Positions 1 through 9,934 of a stretch of DNA of 64,000 nucleotides are shown here, piece after piece. The position numbers and the translations under genes are program-made. The notes under the pieces were generated by a model, which did no database searches, was not told the DNA's origin, and saw only the letters and a list, made by a program, of their open reading frames with translations. Numbering within the stretch: the first letter of the stretch is position 1; the number at the start of each line of letters is the position of its first letter. Source of the DNA: Sphingobacterium multivorum (GTDB lineage: Bacteria > Bacteroidota > Bacteroidia > Sphingobacteriales > Sphingobacteriaceae); contig NZ_CP154261.1 in NCBI RefSeq assembly GCF_039511225.1, forward strand, positions 3,596,001-3,660,000, in the 5' to 3' direction.

Positions 1-1631
1 TTCTCATGAGTTTTGTGATCGGAATGGCCCCACAACACCCCTTTGCGGTTGGCTTACAGATTACAACAGGTTCCATAATATATTACTTTTTTAGCCTTTT
101 ACAAGCCTATATACAACCTTATCGCTCTTTGAAACATGCCATGGCTAATGGCTTTCATGGATTGTCCCAATTTCTATTGATACGATCACAGTCTTACGAT
201 CCCAATATTCCTTTGAATATTACGTACAGTCGCGTAGGAAAAATTCATGGCCAGATCAGCGAACAACAGGAACAAATCAGGTCTCTTCTGTTTCGAGAAA
301 AAAAAATCATAAGCCAACAGTGGCATAAAAGCAATTATTGGCTTAGTCAGGTTTATGGATTAATTGACCTCCATGAGTTAATTATTGCGCTTGATCATGA
401 CTACGATGCAATTCGCAAAAATCTTGCAGACACGGGCAGCCTCCCCTTAATTCGTCACACAATCAAATTATTAGCGTTAGAAATCGATAGCTTTTCACAA
501 CCCAACAAGAGGTTCCGGTATGCGCATCAATTATACCATAATAACTTTAAAATTAAAGCCCTCTTACGGGATTTAAAAGAAATTCAAGAACAACAGGCCG
601 ATCCAGCAAAAGGTATATTATGTTCGATCATAAGCAACATCGAAGCAATTATTGATGTACTCAACAGAATCCAGGTCGCTTTTTATCAAAATCAGGAAAT
701 TCAGGATAAGATTGACACCAGTGAGTACCAACAATTTATCAGTCGACCATTACGTAATCTCGCTGATCTAAAAAGTAAACTCCATATGAATAATCCGCTT
801 TTTCGATTTGCGATTCGGATGGCTCTTCTTTTTGGAACAGGTGCATTGATCGGTATTTTATTTTTGGATTTTAAATATACCTATTGGATCTTACTGACGA
901 TCGCTATTGTTGCCAGGCCAGCATTTTCAATGACAAAAACCCGTAATATAGAACGTATTGTCGGTACATTCTCGGGTATTATAGTTGGTGTGTTCTGCTT
1001 AATTTCTATTCATTTTCTCCCAGCACTCCTGACCATAGCTGCATTGGGTCTTTTCGGATTCTTTTTGTTCAACCGATCTAACTATATGGTCAGTGTCATC
1101 TTCATTACCTTGGGAATTGTGATTGCACTCAATCTGTTCGAAGGCAACATCAATCTCATTTTAGGCAGCCGAATACTTTTCACACTGATTGGAGCATTCT
1201 TGGCTATAGCGGGTTATTTCTTGATACCTGTACGCCAAAGCACAGGCATGGTTCAGCTGGCAAAAGAGGTATCCCTTTACAACGCGCATTATTTCCAGAT
1301 CATCAATAACCGTCTGTCGGACGAAAGACAAAGTTCGTTTGATATACGACTGGCTCGTAAAAAGGCGCAGACCGCCATGGCCCTGTTTTCAGACGCTATT
1401 AATCAAATGAAAAAAGAACCCGAGCACAAATGGATGGATTGGTCACATATTCACCATTTTCAGGCACTCGCATATCAGGTCAATTCCCATTTGGTGGGCC
1501 TCTCGCTATCGTTAAGCAAAAAGACGAATCGCCACCTCGCCTATGATATCCATAGTAGAATCGATGCGCTTAAACCTCTTCTAACAGATTTAAATCAAAC
1601 TGCAGAACGGATCAATTTAAAGAAATCGTAA
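1..1631 (+). CDS. FUSC/YccS-like membrane protein, 5' end cut by window
   Basis: The reading frame is open to the left edge, so the start lies outside the window; about 541 residues remain. The visible part has a hydrophobic segment near residues 15-35, a long soluble stretch (about 60-265), then a dense block of membrane helices (about 268-410) followed by a soluble tail. A membrane block, large cytoplasmic domain and second membrane block is the layout of FUSC/YccS-type inner membrane proteins related to aromatic acid or fusaric acid exporters. No substrate can be read from the sequence. It is on the same strand as the met operon, but 100 bases and a separate promoter lie between them, so co-transcription is not needed. 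Family call is moderately sure; function is unknown. Confidence 0.7.
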   Translation, partial: LMSFVIGMAPQHPFAVGLQITTGSIIYYFFSLLQAYIQPYRSLKHAMANGFHGLSQFLLIRSQSYDPNIPLNITYSRVGKIHGQISEQQEQIRSLLFREKKIISQQWHKSNYWLSQVYGLIDLHELIIALDHDYDAIRKNLADTGSLPLIRHTIKLLALEIDSFSQPNKRFRYAHQLYHNNFKIKALLRDLKEIQEQQADPAKGILCSIISNIEAIIDVLNRIQVAFYQNQEIQDKIDTSEYQQFISRPLRNLADLKSKLHMNNPLFRFAIRMALLFGTGALIGILFLDFKYTYWILLTIAIVARPAFSMTKTRNIERIVGTFSGIIVGVFCLISIHFLPALLTIAALGLFGFFLFNRSNYMVSVIFITLGIVIALNLFEGNINLILGSRILFTLIGAFLAIAGYFLIPVRQSTGMVQLAKEVSLYNAHYFQIINNRLSDERQSSFDIRLARKKAQTAMALFSDAINQMKKEPEHKWMDWSHIHHFQALAYQVNSHLVGLSLSLSKKTNRHLAYDIHSRIDALKPLLTDLNQTAERINLKKS

Positions 1632-1728
1632 TACCCGATTGACAGTTACTTTTGCGGTTTCATCGGAAGATATGTGATGGCAATCGGCATGTTATTCAAA
1701 ATTCCTTTAACTAAAAAATAGCATTTCT

Positions 1729-1759
1729 TTTGCTTTAATAAAAAAAGAGTTTATATTTG
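1729..1759 (+). promoter_or_regulatory. Bacteroidota-type promoter of the met operon
   Basis: TTTG at 1729-1732, a 19-base spacer and TATATTTG at 1752-1759 match the TTTG-N19..21-TAnnTTTG consensus of the primary sigma factor in Bacteroidota without mismatch. Transcription would begin near 1765, giving a leader of about 415 nt that contains the riboswitch and the leader ORF described below. Confidence 0.7.
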
Positions 1760-1803
1760 TGTCGTCTTCGAAAGAAGATTTCTAATCAACACCTCCCTTC
1801 ATC

Positions 1804-1896
1804 AGTAGGTCTTGATTTATAAAGAAGTGGCGAGAGACTGGCTCAATGACCCACTGGCAACCTTCAATTTGTTTGAAAAGGTGCCAATTCCTGTCC
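1804..1896 (+). ncRNA. SAM-I (S-box) riboswitch aptamer
   Basis: The core reads GAGACTGGCTCAATGACCC, then CTGGCAACC, then AAGGTGCCAATTCC, the order and spacing of the SAM-I aptamer (GAGGGACUGGCCC-AUGA, CGGCAACC, AGGUGCCAAUUCC). A P1 stem can be drawn between AGTAGG at 1804-1809 and CCTGTC at 1890-1895. SAM-I aptamers repress methionine genes when SAM is plentiful. The genes downstream are metY, metX and hom, which fits. A 7-bp hairpin (1895-1901 with 1908-1914) follows at once but lacks a U-run, so the expression platform probably lies further down in the leader ORF region. Confidence 0.93.
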
Positions 1897-1936
1897 AAAA
1901 CAATATCGTTTTGGAGCATATAAATGACATAAGACA

Positions 1937-2071
1937 ATGATTATTAAATTACTGAAGTCCATTAAAAATTCAGGTTCAACACAAGTGAACCGCACGATAA
2001 GCGAAAGTGTAACCCATCGTACAATTGTATCGATGCGAATGCGTATGCATATGCACTTCCATGCTTGTTAA
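1937..2071 (+). CDS. Met-rich leader peptide of the met operon (44 aa)
   Basis: ATG at 1937 opens a 44-codon frame ending TAA at 2069-2071, between the SAM-I riboswitch and metY. The start is preceded by an A-rich stretch, as usual in this phylum. The first half is unremarkable (starts MIIKLLKSIKNSG). The end reads SMRMRMHMHFHAC, with four ATG codons alternating with Arg and His codons within 21 bases (2033-2053), right where a terminator-like stem begins. Clustered codons for the end-product amino acid next to a terminator are the signature of ribosome-mediated attenuation, as in trp, his and thr leaders. I infer that ribosomes stalling at Met codons when charged Met-tRNA is low would keep the terminator open. 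No function for the peptide itself is claimed. Confidence 0.75.
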   Translation: MIIKLLKSIKNSGSTQVNRTISESVTHRTIVSMRMRMHMHFHAC

Positions 2072-2140
2072 AAATCATTTCCGTTTTCTTGGATAAAGAT
2101 TTAACAGACCCTTCAAGGAGGTGTGTATGCTTCTCTTTTT
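2047..2140 (+). terminator. Attenuator hairpin overlapping the Met codons
   Basis: GCATATGCACTTCC at 2047-2060 pairs along all 14 positions, with a few G-U pairs, to GGAGGTGTGTATGC at 2117-2130. TTCTCTTTTT follows at 2131-2140. The 56-nt loop holds a second stem, TGTTAA 2066-2071 with TTAACA 2101-2106. The 5' arm is formed by the last Met codons of the leader ORF, so a ribosome parked there would block the stem. The loop is longer than in simple terminators, so termination strength is uncertain. Confidence 0.6.
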
Positions 2141-2175
2141 ACTTTGCAATTTCTTTTTGAACCCTTAAAATCTGA

Positions 2176-3492
<1,317 letters not shown>

Positions 3493-3525
3493 TCAGATTT
3501 TTTCGGCTTAAAACTTAAACGTGAA

Positions 3526-4569
3526 ATGAGTAAGCATATATATCTGCACCCGGAGCCTTTTGTATTTGAAAATGGAAGAGAGCTTACTGATTTACAAATC
3601 AGTTATGAAACATTTGGCAAACCCAACGCAGATCGCAGCAATGTGATCTGGGTTTGCCATGCATTAACGGCCAATGCAGATGTGCTGGATTGGTGGTCCG
3701 GTCTTTTTGGAACAGGTGAGTTGTTTGATGCAAACGATTATTATATTATTTGTGCCAATGTCATAGGATCAGCATATAATAGCAGTAATCCGCTATCTGT
3801 AAACCCAGCAACCGGACAACCCTATTACCTATCTTTCCCCGAATTCACAGTGAGGGATTTGGTCAACGCACATCAAGTCCTTGCGGACCACCTGGAAATC
3901 AAACAAATAGAGATCCTTATCGGGGGGTCATTAGGCGGTCAACAAGCATTGGAATGGGCCGTATCGCACAGTATAGCCATCAACCATCTCATCGTGGTTG
4001 GAACAAATGCCGTCCACTCACCATGGGGTATTGCATTCAATGAAAGTCAACGTCTGGCCATTACAACTGATCGAACCTTTTACGCCAATCACCCTGATGG
4101 TGGAGCTAAAGGATTGAAAGTTGCACGCGCTATGGCACTGTTGTCTTACCGCAACTATACAACGTATGCCAACACGCAAAAGGAGGATGATAACGAAAAA
4201 CTCGATCATTATAAAGCATCCTCCTATCAGAACTATCAGGGTGAAAAATTGGTGAAACGCTATAATGCGTACAGCTATTATTTCCTGACCAAAGCAATGG
4301 ACAGCCACAATTTAGGTCGGGGAAGACGATCTATTGAATCTGCTTTGGCGAGCATCGAATGTCCAACTTTAGTCCTGAGCGTTAATACAGATTTGTTGTT
4401 TCCGCCACAAGAGCAACAATTCATCGCGCAACATGTTCCCAATGCCCATTATCAAGAGATTGAATCGACCTATGGCCACGATGGCTTTTTGATCGAAACA
4501 AAAAAACTCACAAAAATCATTAGCAGCTTTCTGCGGGAACAAAAAGAATACATAAACGAATTAGTATAA
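3526..4569 (+). CDS. metX: Homoserine O-acetyltransferase
   Basis: Acetylates homoserine with acetyl-CoA, the first committed step to methionine by direct sulfhydrylation. The 347-residue alpha/beta hydrolase fold shows the family's CHALTANADV and the CANVIGSAYNSSNPLSVNP stretch (SS-NP signature near residue 86-96). The nucleophile elbow is GGSLGGQQALEW (Ser near residue 136), with the late acid-base pair in NTDLLFPP and YGHDGFLIE. It lies 33 bases after metY and 37 bases before hom, so the three are almost certainly one transcript under the SAM/Met leader. Succinyl versus acetyl specificity cannot be settled by eye; pairing with MetY supports acetyl. Confidence 0.93.
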   Translation: MSKHIYLHPEPFVFENGRELTDLQISYETFGKPNADRSNVIWVCHALTANADVLDWWSGLFGTGELFDANDYYIICANVIGSAYNSSNPLSVNPATGQPYYLSFPEFTVRDLVNAHQVLADHLEIKQIEILIGGSLGGQQALEWAVSHSIAINHLIVVGTNAVHSPWGIAFNESQRLAITTDRTFYANHPDGGAKGLKVARAMALLSYRNYTTYANTQKEDDNEKLDHYKASSYQNYQGEKLVKRYNAYSYYFLTKAMDSHNLGRGRRSIESALASIECPTLVLSVNTDLLFPPQEQQFIAQHVPNAHYQEIESTYGHDGFLIETKKLTKIISSFLREQKEYINELV

Positions 4570-4606
4570 GAGAGTAAATAATATATAAGAGAATTTAAGA
4601 AGAGAT

Positions 4607-5788
4607 ATGAGTAATAAATTAACAATAGGGATGTTTGGGTTTGGTGTCGTAGGTCAAGGTCTTTACGATATCATCAAAACCAAAGATCTTAATCTGGAGA
4701 TCAAGAAATTTGTCATTAAAAACGGAGATAAAAAACGCTCGCTACCAGCAGATTTATTTTCTACCGATGCCGAAACAATTTTAGGTGACCCAGAAATTAA
4801 TACTGTTGTCGAACTAATCGATGATGCCGAAGCAGCATACCAACTAACTGTTCGTGCTTTGAAATCGGGGAAAAATGTGGTATCTGCCAATAAAAAAATG
4901 ATTGCCAGCCATTTGGAAGAGCTGGTTGATATCCAACATGAATACGGGACCAGTTTATTATATGAAGGTGCCGTTTGCGGAAGTATTCCCATTATACGGA
5001 ATTTAGAAGAATACTATGACAATGAATTACTGCATTCTGTCAGCGGTATTTTTAATGGATCTTCCAACTACATTTTATCTAAAGTTTTCAACGAAAATCA
5101 GCAATATACAGATGCTTTAAAGAAAGCACAAGAACTTGGTTTTGCAGAAACAGATCCAACGCTGGATGTAGGTGGATTTGACCCCAAATTTAAGGTATGT
5201 ATTGTTGCTTCACATGCGTACGGTATCTATGTCAAACCAGAAGATGTGTTCAATATTGGTATTGATAAATTGGGACAGCAAGATATTCGTTTTGCGAAAG
5301 AAAAGAACCTCAAGATCAAATTGATACCCACGGCAAAAGAGATCGACGGCGACAAAGTTGTACTTTATGTATTACCACGCCTAGTAGGCAAAGACAGCAT
5401 GCTCTATAATGTAGAAAATGAGAACAATGGAGTATTGGTGAAAGCGGCCTTTGCAGACGAACAATTTTTCTATGGTAAAGGAGCAGGTGGCCACCCAACA
5501 GGTTCTGCTGTGCTATCGGATATCGCGGCTCTTCGCTATGGATACCGCTATGAGTATAAAAAACATTTAGAATCCAGCACATTAAATTATAGCCAAGATT
5601 ATTTAATTAAGGTTTATTTGAGATATACAGATGATACACTGATTGAAAAGTTAAATTTCAGTGAAATCACAGAACGATATTACGCACCAGATTTCAAATA
5701 TGTCATCGGACATATTAATCTTCAACAAATCGCAGCCCATAAAGCTGATTTGGATCAAGAGGGCAATTTTATTGCTGAAATCGCGTAG
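4607..5788 (+). CDS. hom: Homoserine dehydrogenase
   Basis: Reduces aspartate semialdehyde to homoserine, supplying MetX. The N-terminus has the dinucleotide-binding GFGVVGQGLYDII. Then come SANKKMIA with the lysine of the family, EGAVCGSIPIIR, GIFNGSSNYILSKV and the DPTLDVGG region, matching the order in HDH. With 393 residues it is a stand-alone enzyme without an aspartokinase domain. The last 80 residues may be a short ACT-like tail, but no clear ligand motif is visible. It closes the met operon and is followed by a strong hairpin terminator at 5815. Putting hom in a methionine operon suggests this copy is tuned to methionine rather than threonine demand (inference). Confidence 0.92.
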   Translation: MSNKLTIGMFGFGVVGQGLYDIIKTKDLNLEIKKFVIKNGDKKRSLPADLFSTDAETILGDPEINTVVELIDDAEAAYQLTVRALKSGKNVVSANKKMIASHLEELVDIQHEYGTSLLYEGAVCGSIPIIRNLEEYYDNELLHSVSGIFNGSSNYILSKVFNENQQYTDALKKAQELGFAETDPTLDVGGFDPKFKVCIVASHAYGIYVKPEDVFNIGIDKLGQQDIRFAKEKNLKIKLIPTAKEIDGDKVVLYVLPRLVGKDSMLYNVENENNGVLVKAAFADEQFFYGKGAGGHPTGSAVLSDIAALRYGYRYEYKKHLESSTLNYSQDYLIKVYLRYTDDTLIEKLNFSEITERYYAPDFKYVIGHINLQQIAAHKADLDQEGNFIAEIA

Positions 5789-5814
5789 GCAATCAACAAA
5801 CCAACCTACCTTGA

Positions 5815-5842
5815 AAATAGCCCCGAATGGGGCTATTTTTTT
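5815..5842. terminator. Bidirectional terminator between hom and the GH92 gene
   Basis: A perfect stem AAATAGCCCC/GGGGCTATTT with a short loop is followed by T7 on the plus strand and preceded by A-runs that serve the minus strand. It sits between two convergent genes. Confidence 0.85.
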
Positions 5843-5851
5843 ATCTTATAT

Positions 5852-8191
5852 TTAGTCACCTTTCAACTTGAGATCTAAAATCCCACCTTCCACCAAACGT
5901 TCAAAAGGAAGTTGCCAACCTTTCCACAGGCGATTATTCAACCGAACTTGATCAACAATAGAACTATTGGGTTGCTCTTTCTTCACCTGAATGATAAATT
6001 TATTTTTTCTTAAATTCTTCGGCAATTGTATCGTTACCCGATCGAAAAGTGGCGCGCCGATCTGAAGTGCGGGCTTCTCGGTGGTGAGACTTCGGACATC
6101 GAATAGGCCGATACTCGACAAGACATACCATGCTCCAAGCTGTCCTTGGTCTTCGTCTTGTCCGTAGCCATAGCCATGTATCGCATCGTTACCATAAAAC
6201 TCATTGCAAATTGCCCGTACCCATTTTTGACTGAGATCAGGTCTACCAGAAAAATAGAACAGCCAAGAGATATGCAGGTTCGGTTGATTACCGTGATTAT
6301 AAAGACTTTCAATCCCTGCGAAGGCGTCAATTTGTGTACCACCTCCAAACACATTCTTCTGCGACACCGTAAAGATACTATCCAACCGCTGATTGAACAG
6401 ATCCTTTCCAACGAGTTTAACCAATTCTTGTGGGACATGCGGAACATAGAAGGTATACTGCCATGCATTTCCTTCCTGAAATCCACGCCATGGTTCATAA
6501 GAGTTAAAGTTTGAAATGAATCGTCCAGTACTATCCTTTGGCCGCATAAACTTCGTCTCGGCATCATACAGATTGCGCCATCCATTGGATAATTCCTGAA
6601 ATTTAACATAGTCTTTTTGACGCCCCAATGATTTTGCAAATTGCGCAGCCGCTCCAGCGGAAAAAGCATATTCCAAGGTATGCGAAGCGCCAAAAGGAGA
6701 TCCATTGGTCATTAATTCGGGACTGCCATGATCATCTTTTATATACGGTGAGTAGCCTTTGCGGACGAAAACTCCCACATCTAACTTTCCTGCTCCAGGC
6801 AGACGGTCCTTCGCTTCCAATTCATTTTTGCGTACCGCATCATAAGCAAGATTCATATCATAGTCACGAATACCGACATTGTAGGCCGCTGCGATTGCCA
6901 AACCCGTAAAATTAGTTCCTACACCCGAAACGTATTTACTGTTGGCAATACCGTCTCCTAACCAACCTGCATCGCGATAGACCAACAATTGACTCTGAAT
7001 CCAGTCGTTGTAATAGTCTGGATACGCAATAGACCACAACTGTGTCAAATTCCAAAATGCGCCCCAGATAGCATCGGTATTATAATGATGATGAATCGGT
7101 TGCCCTTGCTTATTTAGGGCAATCTGCCCCACCGAGCCGTCATTTTTGGGATATGCACCATTTACATCGCTTGCAAGCCCACGGCCAAGTAAAGCATGAT
7201 ACAATCCCGTATAAAATTTAATGCGGTCGTCCGCTTTGCCCCCTTCCACCAAAATTCTTCCCAGTTCACTATTCCAGGTTTGCAAGGCATTATTCTTTGC
7301 AGCATCAAACGACATATCCTTCGCCTCTTTAAGCAAATTCAGTTGTGCGTTTTCTACAGAAGTATAAGATAAACCCGTCTTGATGTCTATTGATTCGCCT
7401 GCTTCAGTGCCAAACTTCAGATATACTCCAGCTCCTTTTCCTTTTATGCGCGTATGTTGGTCAAAAGTTATGGAATCTCTAAATGTCCCAAAAGACTTCG
7501 GTTGTTTGTTGATCTCCGCGAAGAAAAACATCTTGACCGTAGCCCCCTGCTGATATTTTTGTACATATACAGGATTGGTAACCACATATCCCCAGACGTG
7601 CTGTTTGTCATAATTTACTTCGGCATCAACGACCGGTCCACTTTCCCCCATCACATGGCCAATATCGAAAATAAGGTTGGCTTCTTCCGTTTTTGGAAAA
7701 GTATAGCGGTGAAAACCGACACGCTTCGTTGCCGTAAGCTCAGCAAGTATATTATAATCTTTTAGCATGACACGGTAATAGCCAGAAGTGGCAAATTCAT
7801 CCTTCTTGTCAAAATCGGAACGATAACCGCTTTTTGGACGATCAAGTTGACCGGGCATTGTCTTCAATTTTCCAACGGATGGTGCAAATACCACTCCGCC
7901 TACCTGAAATTCGTGAAAATTAGCAAAGCCTTCTATTGAGGTATGCCTATCGTCATAACCCACGGCCTCCCAGCCCGACTTGTTCCCATAGCTTCCATTT
8001 GTGCTCGGAGCGAGCTTAGCCATTCCAAAAGGTACGGCTGCTGGTGTATAAAAGAAATACCGACTATGGACGGATCCAATATTAGGTTTTACAAAAACGG
8101 TCAAATCTGTTTTCTGCTGTGCGGAAACAGCTGCCGTACTCACAAATAAACTACAAAAATAATAAATGATACGCTTTACCATTGTTCTCAA
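5852..8191 (-). CDS. GH92-family glycoside hydrolase (alpha-mannosidase-like), secreted
   Basis: A 779-residue secreted enzyme. A signal peptide (IIYYFCSLFVSTAAVSAQ) precedes VKPNIGSVHSRYFFYTPAAVPFGMAKLAP, the GH92 opening motif. EGFANFHEFQVGG, the calcium-site region and the C-terminal QDEDQGQLGAWYVLSSIGLF are GH92 hallmarks. GH92 enzymes are Ca-dependent exo-alpha-mannosidases. Two regions depart from the usual family text: LHISWLFYFSG in place of the common HIPYLYNYAG, and AIWGAFWNLTQLW in place of the WDTFR stretch. It is therefore a divergent subfamily whose linkage preference I cannot give. The start may be 8191 or 8182; the promoter at 8205-8212 leaves a very short leader. A HutC-type decamer lies in its promoter. 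Convergent with hom. Confidence 0.85.
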   Translation of the reverse strand: MRTMVKRIIYYFCSLFVSTAAVSAQQKTDLTVFVKPNIGSVHSRYFFYTPAAVPFGMAKLAPSTNGSYGNKSGWEAVGYDDRHTSIEGFANFHEFQVGGVVFAPSVGKLKTMPGQLDRPKSGYRSDFDKKDEFATSGYYRVMLKDYNILAELTATKRVGFHRYTFPKTEEANLIFDIGHVMGESGPVVDAEVNYDKQHVWGYVVTNPVYVQKYQQGATVKMFFFAEINKQPKSFGTFRDSITFDQHTRIKGKGAGVYLKFGTEAGESIDIKTGLSYTSVENAQLNLLKEAKDMSFDAAKNNALQTWNSELGRILVEGGKADDRIKFYTGLYHALLGRGLASDVNGAYPKNDGSVGQIALNKQGQPIHHHYNTDAIWGAFWNLTQLWSIAYPDYYNDWIQSQLLVYRDAGWLGDGIANSKYVSGVGTNFTGLAIAAAYNVGIRDYDMNLAYDAVRKNELEAKDRLPGAGKLDVGVFVRKGYSPYIKDDHGSPELMTNGSPFGASHTLEYAFSAGAAAQFAKSLGRQKDYVKFQELSNGWRNLYDAETKFMRPKDSTGRFISNFNSYEPWRGFQEGNAWQYTFYVPHVPQELVKLVGKDLFNQRLDSIFTVSQKNVFGGGTQIDAFAGIESLYNHGNQPNLHISWLFYFSGRPDLSQKWVRAICNEFYGNDAIHGYGYGQDEDQGQLGAWYVLSSIGLFDVRSLTTEKPALQIGAPLFDRVTIQLPKNLRKNKFIIQVKKEQPNSSIVDQVRLNNRLWKGWQLPFERLVEGGILDLKLKGD

Positions 8192-8204
8192 TTAGGTTCT
8201 ACAG

Positions 8205-8212
8205 CAAACTTA
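8205..8212 (-). promoter_or_regulatory. -7 element TAAGTTTG of the GH92 gene
   Basis: Read on the minus strand, TAAGTTTG fits TAnnTTTG and is preceded, 19 bases upstream, by TTTA, a one-mismatch -33 element. Transcription would start within about 10 bases of the annotated ATG. Confidence 0.5.
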
Positions 8213-8227
8213 CAAAAAAATAGAGTA

Positions 8228-8237
8228 TGTATAAACA
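8228..8237 (-). promoter_or_regulatory. HutC-type operator candidate in GH92 promoter
   Basis: TGTTTATACA on the minus strand matches TGT-N-TA-N-ACA, the core preferred by HutC-type GntR regulators. It overlaps the -33 region of the GH92 promoter. Related decamers lie at 8371 and 10735 next to other genes of the locus. Confidence 0.5.
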
Positions 8238-8360
8238 TGAGTTAGATTTTATTACTTAATTTAACGACTTAACAGATTGCATCGCAACGCCTAAATTTGT
8301 AAAATTTTAAATACTAATCAAATAAAACACTATTAAAGCTTAAATACTGACATTTTTCCA

Positions 8361-8380
8361 TAACTTTGATTGTACATACA
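8361..8380 (+). promoter_or_regulatory. -7 element and operator candidate before the first glycosidase
   Basis: TAACTTTG (8361-8368) fits TAnnTTTG, though no good TTTG is seen at the -33 position. Two bases further on, TGTACATACA (8371-8380) differs by one base from the palindrome TGTATATACA that occupies the same place after the -7 box of the MFS gene. The following bases (TAT, AAA, TATAA, CC) are also shared with that promoter. Confidence 0.5.
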
Positions 8381-8487
8381 TATTAAAATATAACCAGTAA
8401 ATAAATTCAAAAAAATACACATCGAACGGCTGATCTTCGATCACAAGCCTGAAATAAATACAAATTAACGTTGAAATAAATACCAAT

Positions 8488-8511
8488 GATTGACAGGTAC
8501 ACTTGTCAATC
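8488..8511. promoter_or_regulatory. Perfect palindrome just upstream of the glycosidase start
   Basis: GATTGACA (8488-8495), an 8-base spacer and TGTCAATC (8504-8511) form a perfect 8-bp inverted repeat 24 bases before the ATG at 8536. It could be an operator or a 5'-UTR hairpin; it has no U-run. Confidence 0.45.
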
Positions 8512-8535
8512 CTAATTAATTACAATACAACCACA

Positions 8536-9870
8536 ATGAAAAAAAACACCACATTTTTTAGTCTAATACTTCTGTTACTCGGAACCCAACTATCAGCACA
8601 ACAAACAAAACCCGACCGTATCGCGCAACTTAAGTTAGCAAAAAGCATTCTAGCGGATCAAAACCTAAAATATGTGGACAGCCTTGCCCGAGAGGTCATC
8701 AAAGAAGGTTTCAATGCGGGAAGTGGCTACTCACAAATTTGGGCCAGAGATCTCAATACATTCATCGAAACCGCATTGGAAGAGCGGTCCCAAGCGGACA
8801 TTAGAGGGGCTATTTTAGTATTTTTTAAGATGCAACAGCCCAATGGCGAAATGGTAGACGGCTATGTACTAAAGAAAGACTTTACCTGGCATGATGATAC
8901 ACCCTACTATTCAAAAAACGCTCCTGATCATGTGGGTTTTAAAAACACGGTAGAAACCGACCAGGAAACGTCACTCATCCAATTGTTGGGTAAATACATA
9001 ATAAAAACAAAGGATTACAGTATCTTGGAGGAGTCTATCGGTGGAATTTCTGTAAAAGACCGTATCCAACTTATGTTGGATTATCTGAAAAAGGAACGGT
9101 TCAACCAAAAGTATCAGCTACTTTGGGGTGCGATGACAGCAGATTGGGGAGATGTACAGCCCAACGATAGCTTTGGTTGTGATTGGAATGACCAACTTTC
9201 CAATGAGGCAATCGATATTTATGACAACGCGATGTTTATTATTGCATTGCAGACCTTGATTGATATCCAGCCCAACTCTCCCAAGGTGGCGGAATGGAAA
9301 GGATTAAAAAAGAGTCTCGAAACGAACAGTAGACGTTATTTATGGGATAAGAAAAAACAAAAATTCATTCCGCACATATACCCTAAGACATCACCTATTC
9401 CTAAAGGATTTGATGAAAATACGATCCATTATCATGGCGGCACCGCCATCGCTATCGAAGCAGGGCTACTGACACCTTCAGAAATAAAAACAGTCAACAA
9501 ACAAATGCTTGAAAACGTGCGGTTATCTGGCATGCCGAGTATTGGATTGACCTTATACCCAACCTATCCAGTTGGATTTTTCATCGGCGGAATGGCTCAG
9601 CCTTACCAATACCAAAATGGTGGTGATTGGACCTGGTTTGGCGGACGGATGATCCAGCAACTCGTTTTAAACGGCTTTTATCAGGAAGCCTATACCGAAC
9701 TCCAACCGATGATCGATCGGGTTGTGAAAAACAAAGGATTTTACGAATGGTACGGTCAAAATAACGTACCCAGTGGATCAGGAAAATTCAAAGGTTCAGC
9801 AGGCGTGCTGAGTAAAGCAATAGCTCTCCTAGAAAGCTGGGCTGAAACTACCCTGGAAAAGAATCATTAA
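8536..9870 (+). CDS. Secreted (alpha/alpha)6-barrel glycosidase, paralog 1
   Basis: I start it at 8536 because that gives a signal peptide (MKKNTTFFSLILLLLG...LSAQQ); an ATG at 8503 would add 11 polar residues. The 444-residue protein has a repeated-helix pattern with IWARDLNTFIE, TVETDQETSLIQ, LLWGAMTADWGDVQP, IDIYDNAMFIIAL, HYHGGTAIAIEAG and a C-terminal NGGDWTWFGGRMIQQL. These acidic and Trp-rich motifs resemble six-hairpin glycosidases such as the GH63, GH125 and amylo-glucosidase groups. I cannot fix the GH family or substrate. It has a paralog at 13936 with the same motifs. Between them lie a HutC regulator, a sugar porter and a mannose-6-phosphate isomerase-like gene, so a mannose-containing substrate is likely (inference). 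Confidence 0.75.
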   Translation: MKKNTTFFSLILLLLGTQLSAQQTKPDRIAQLKLAKSILADQNLKYVDSLAREVIKEGFNAGSGYSQIWARDLNTFIETALEERSQADIRGAILVFFKMQQPNGEMVDGYVLKKDFTWHDDTPYYSKNAPDHVGFKNTVETDQETSLIQLLGKYIIKTKDYSILEESIGGISVKDRIQLMLDYLKKERFNQKYQLLWGAMTADWGDVQPNDSFGCDWNDQLSNEAIDIYDNAMFIIALQTLIDIQPNSPKVAEWKGLKKSLETNSRRYLWDKKKQKFIPHIYPKTSPIPKGFDENTIHYHGGTAIAIEAGLLTPSEIKTVNKQMLENVRLSGMPSIGLTLYPTYPVGFFIGGMAQPYQYQNGGDWTWFGGRMIQQLVLNGFYQEAYTELQPMIDRVVKNKGFYEWYGQNNVPSGSGKFKGSAGVLSKAIALLESWAETTLEKNH

Positions 9871-9889
9871 AAGAATAAATAAATTAGCT

Positions 9890-9931
9890 ATTCACTCATC
9901 CAATTGATCCATTCAAAAAGGATGAGTGAAT
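9890..9931. terminator. Inverted repeat between convergent genes
   Basis: ATTCACTCATCC (9890-9901) and GGATGAGTGAAT (9920-9931) form a perfect 12-bp stem with an 18-base loop between the glycosidase and the regulator. It lacks a U-run, so it may act by Rho or as an RNA end-protecting hairpin. Confidence 0.5.
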
Positions 9932-9934
9932 TCC

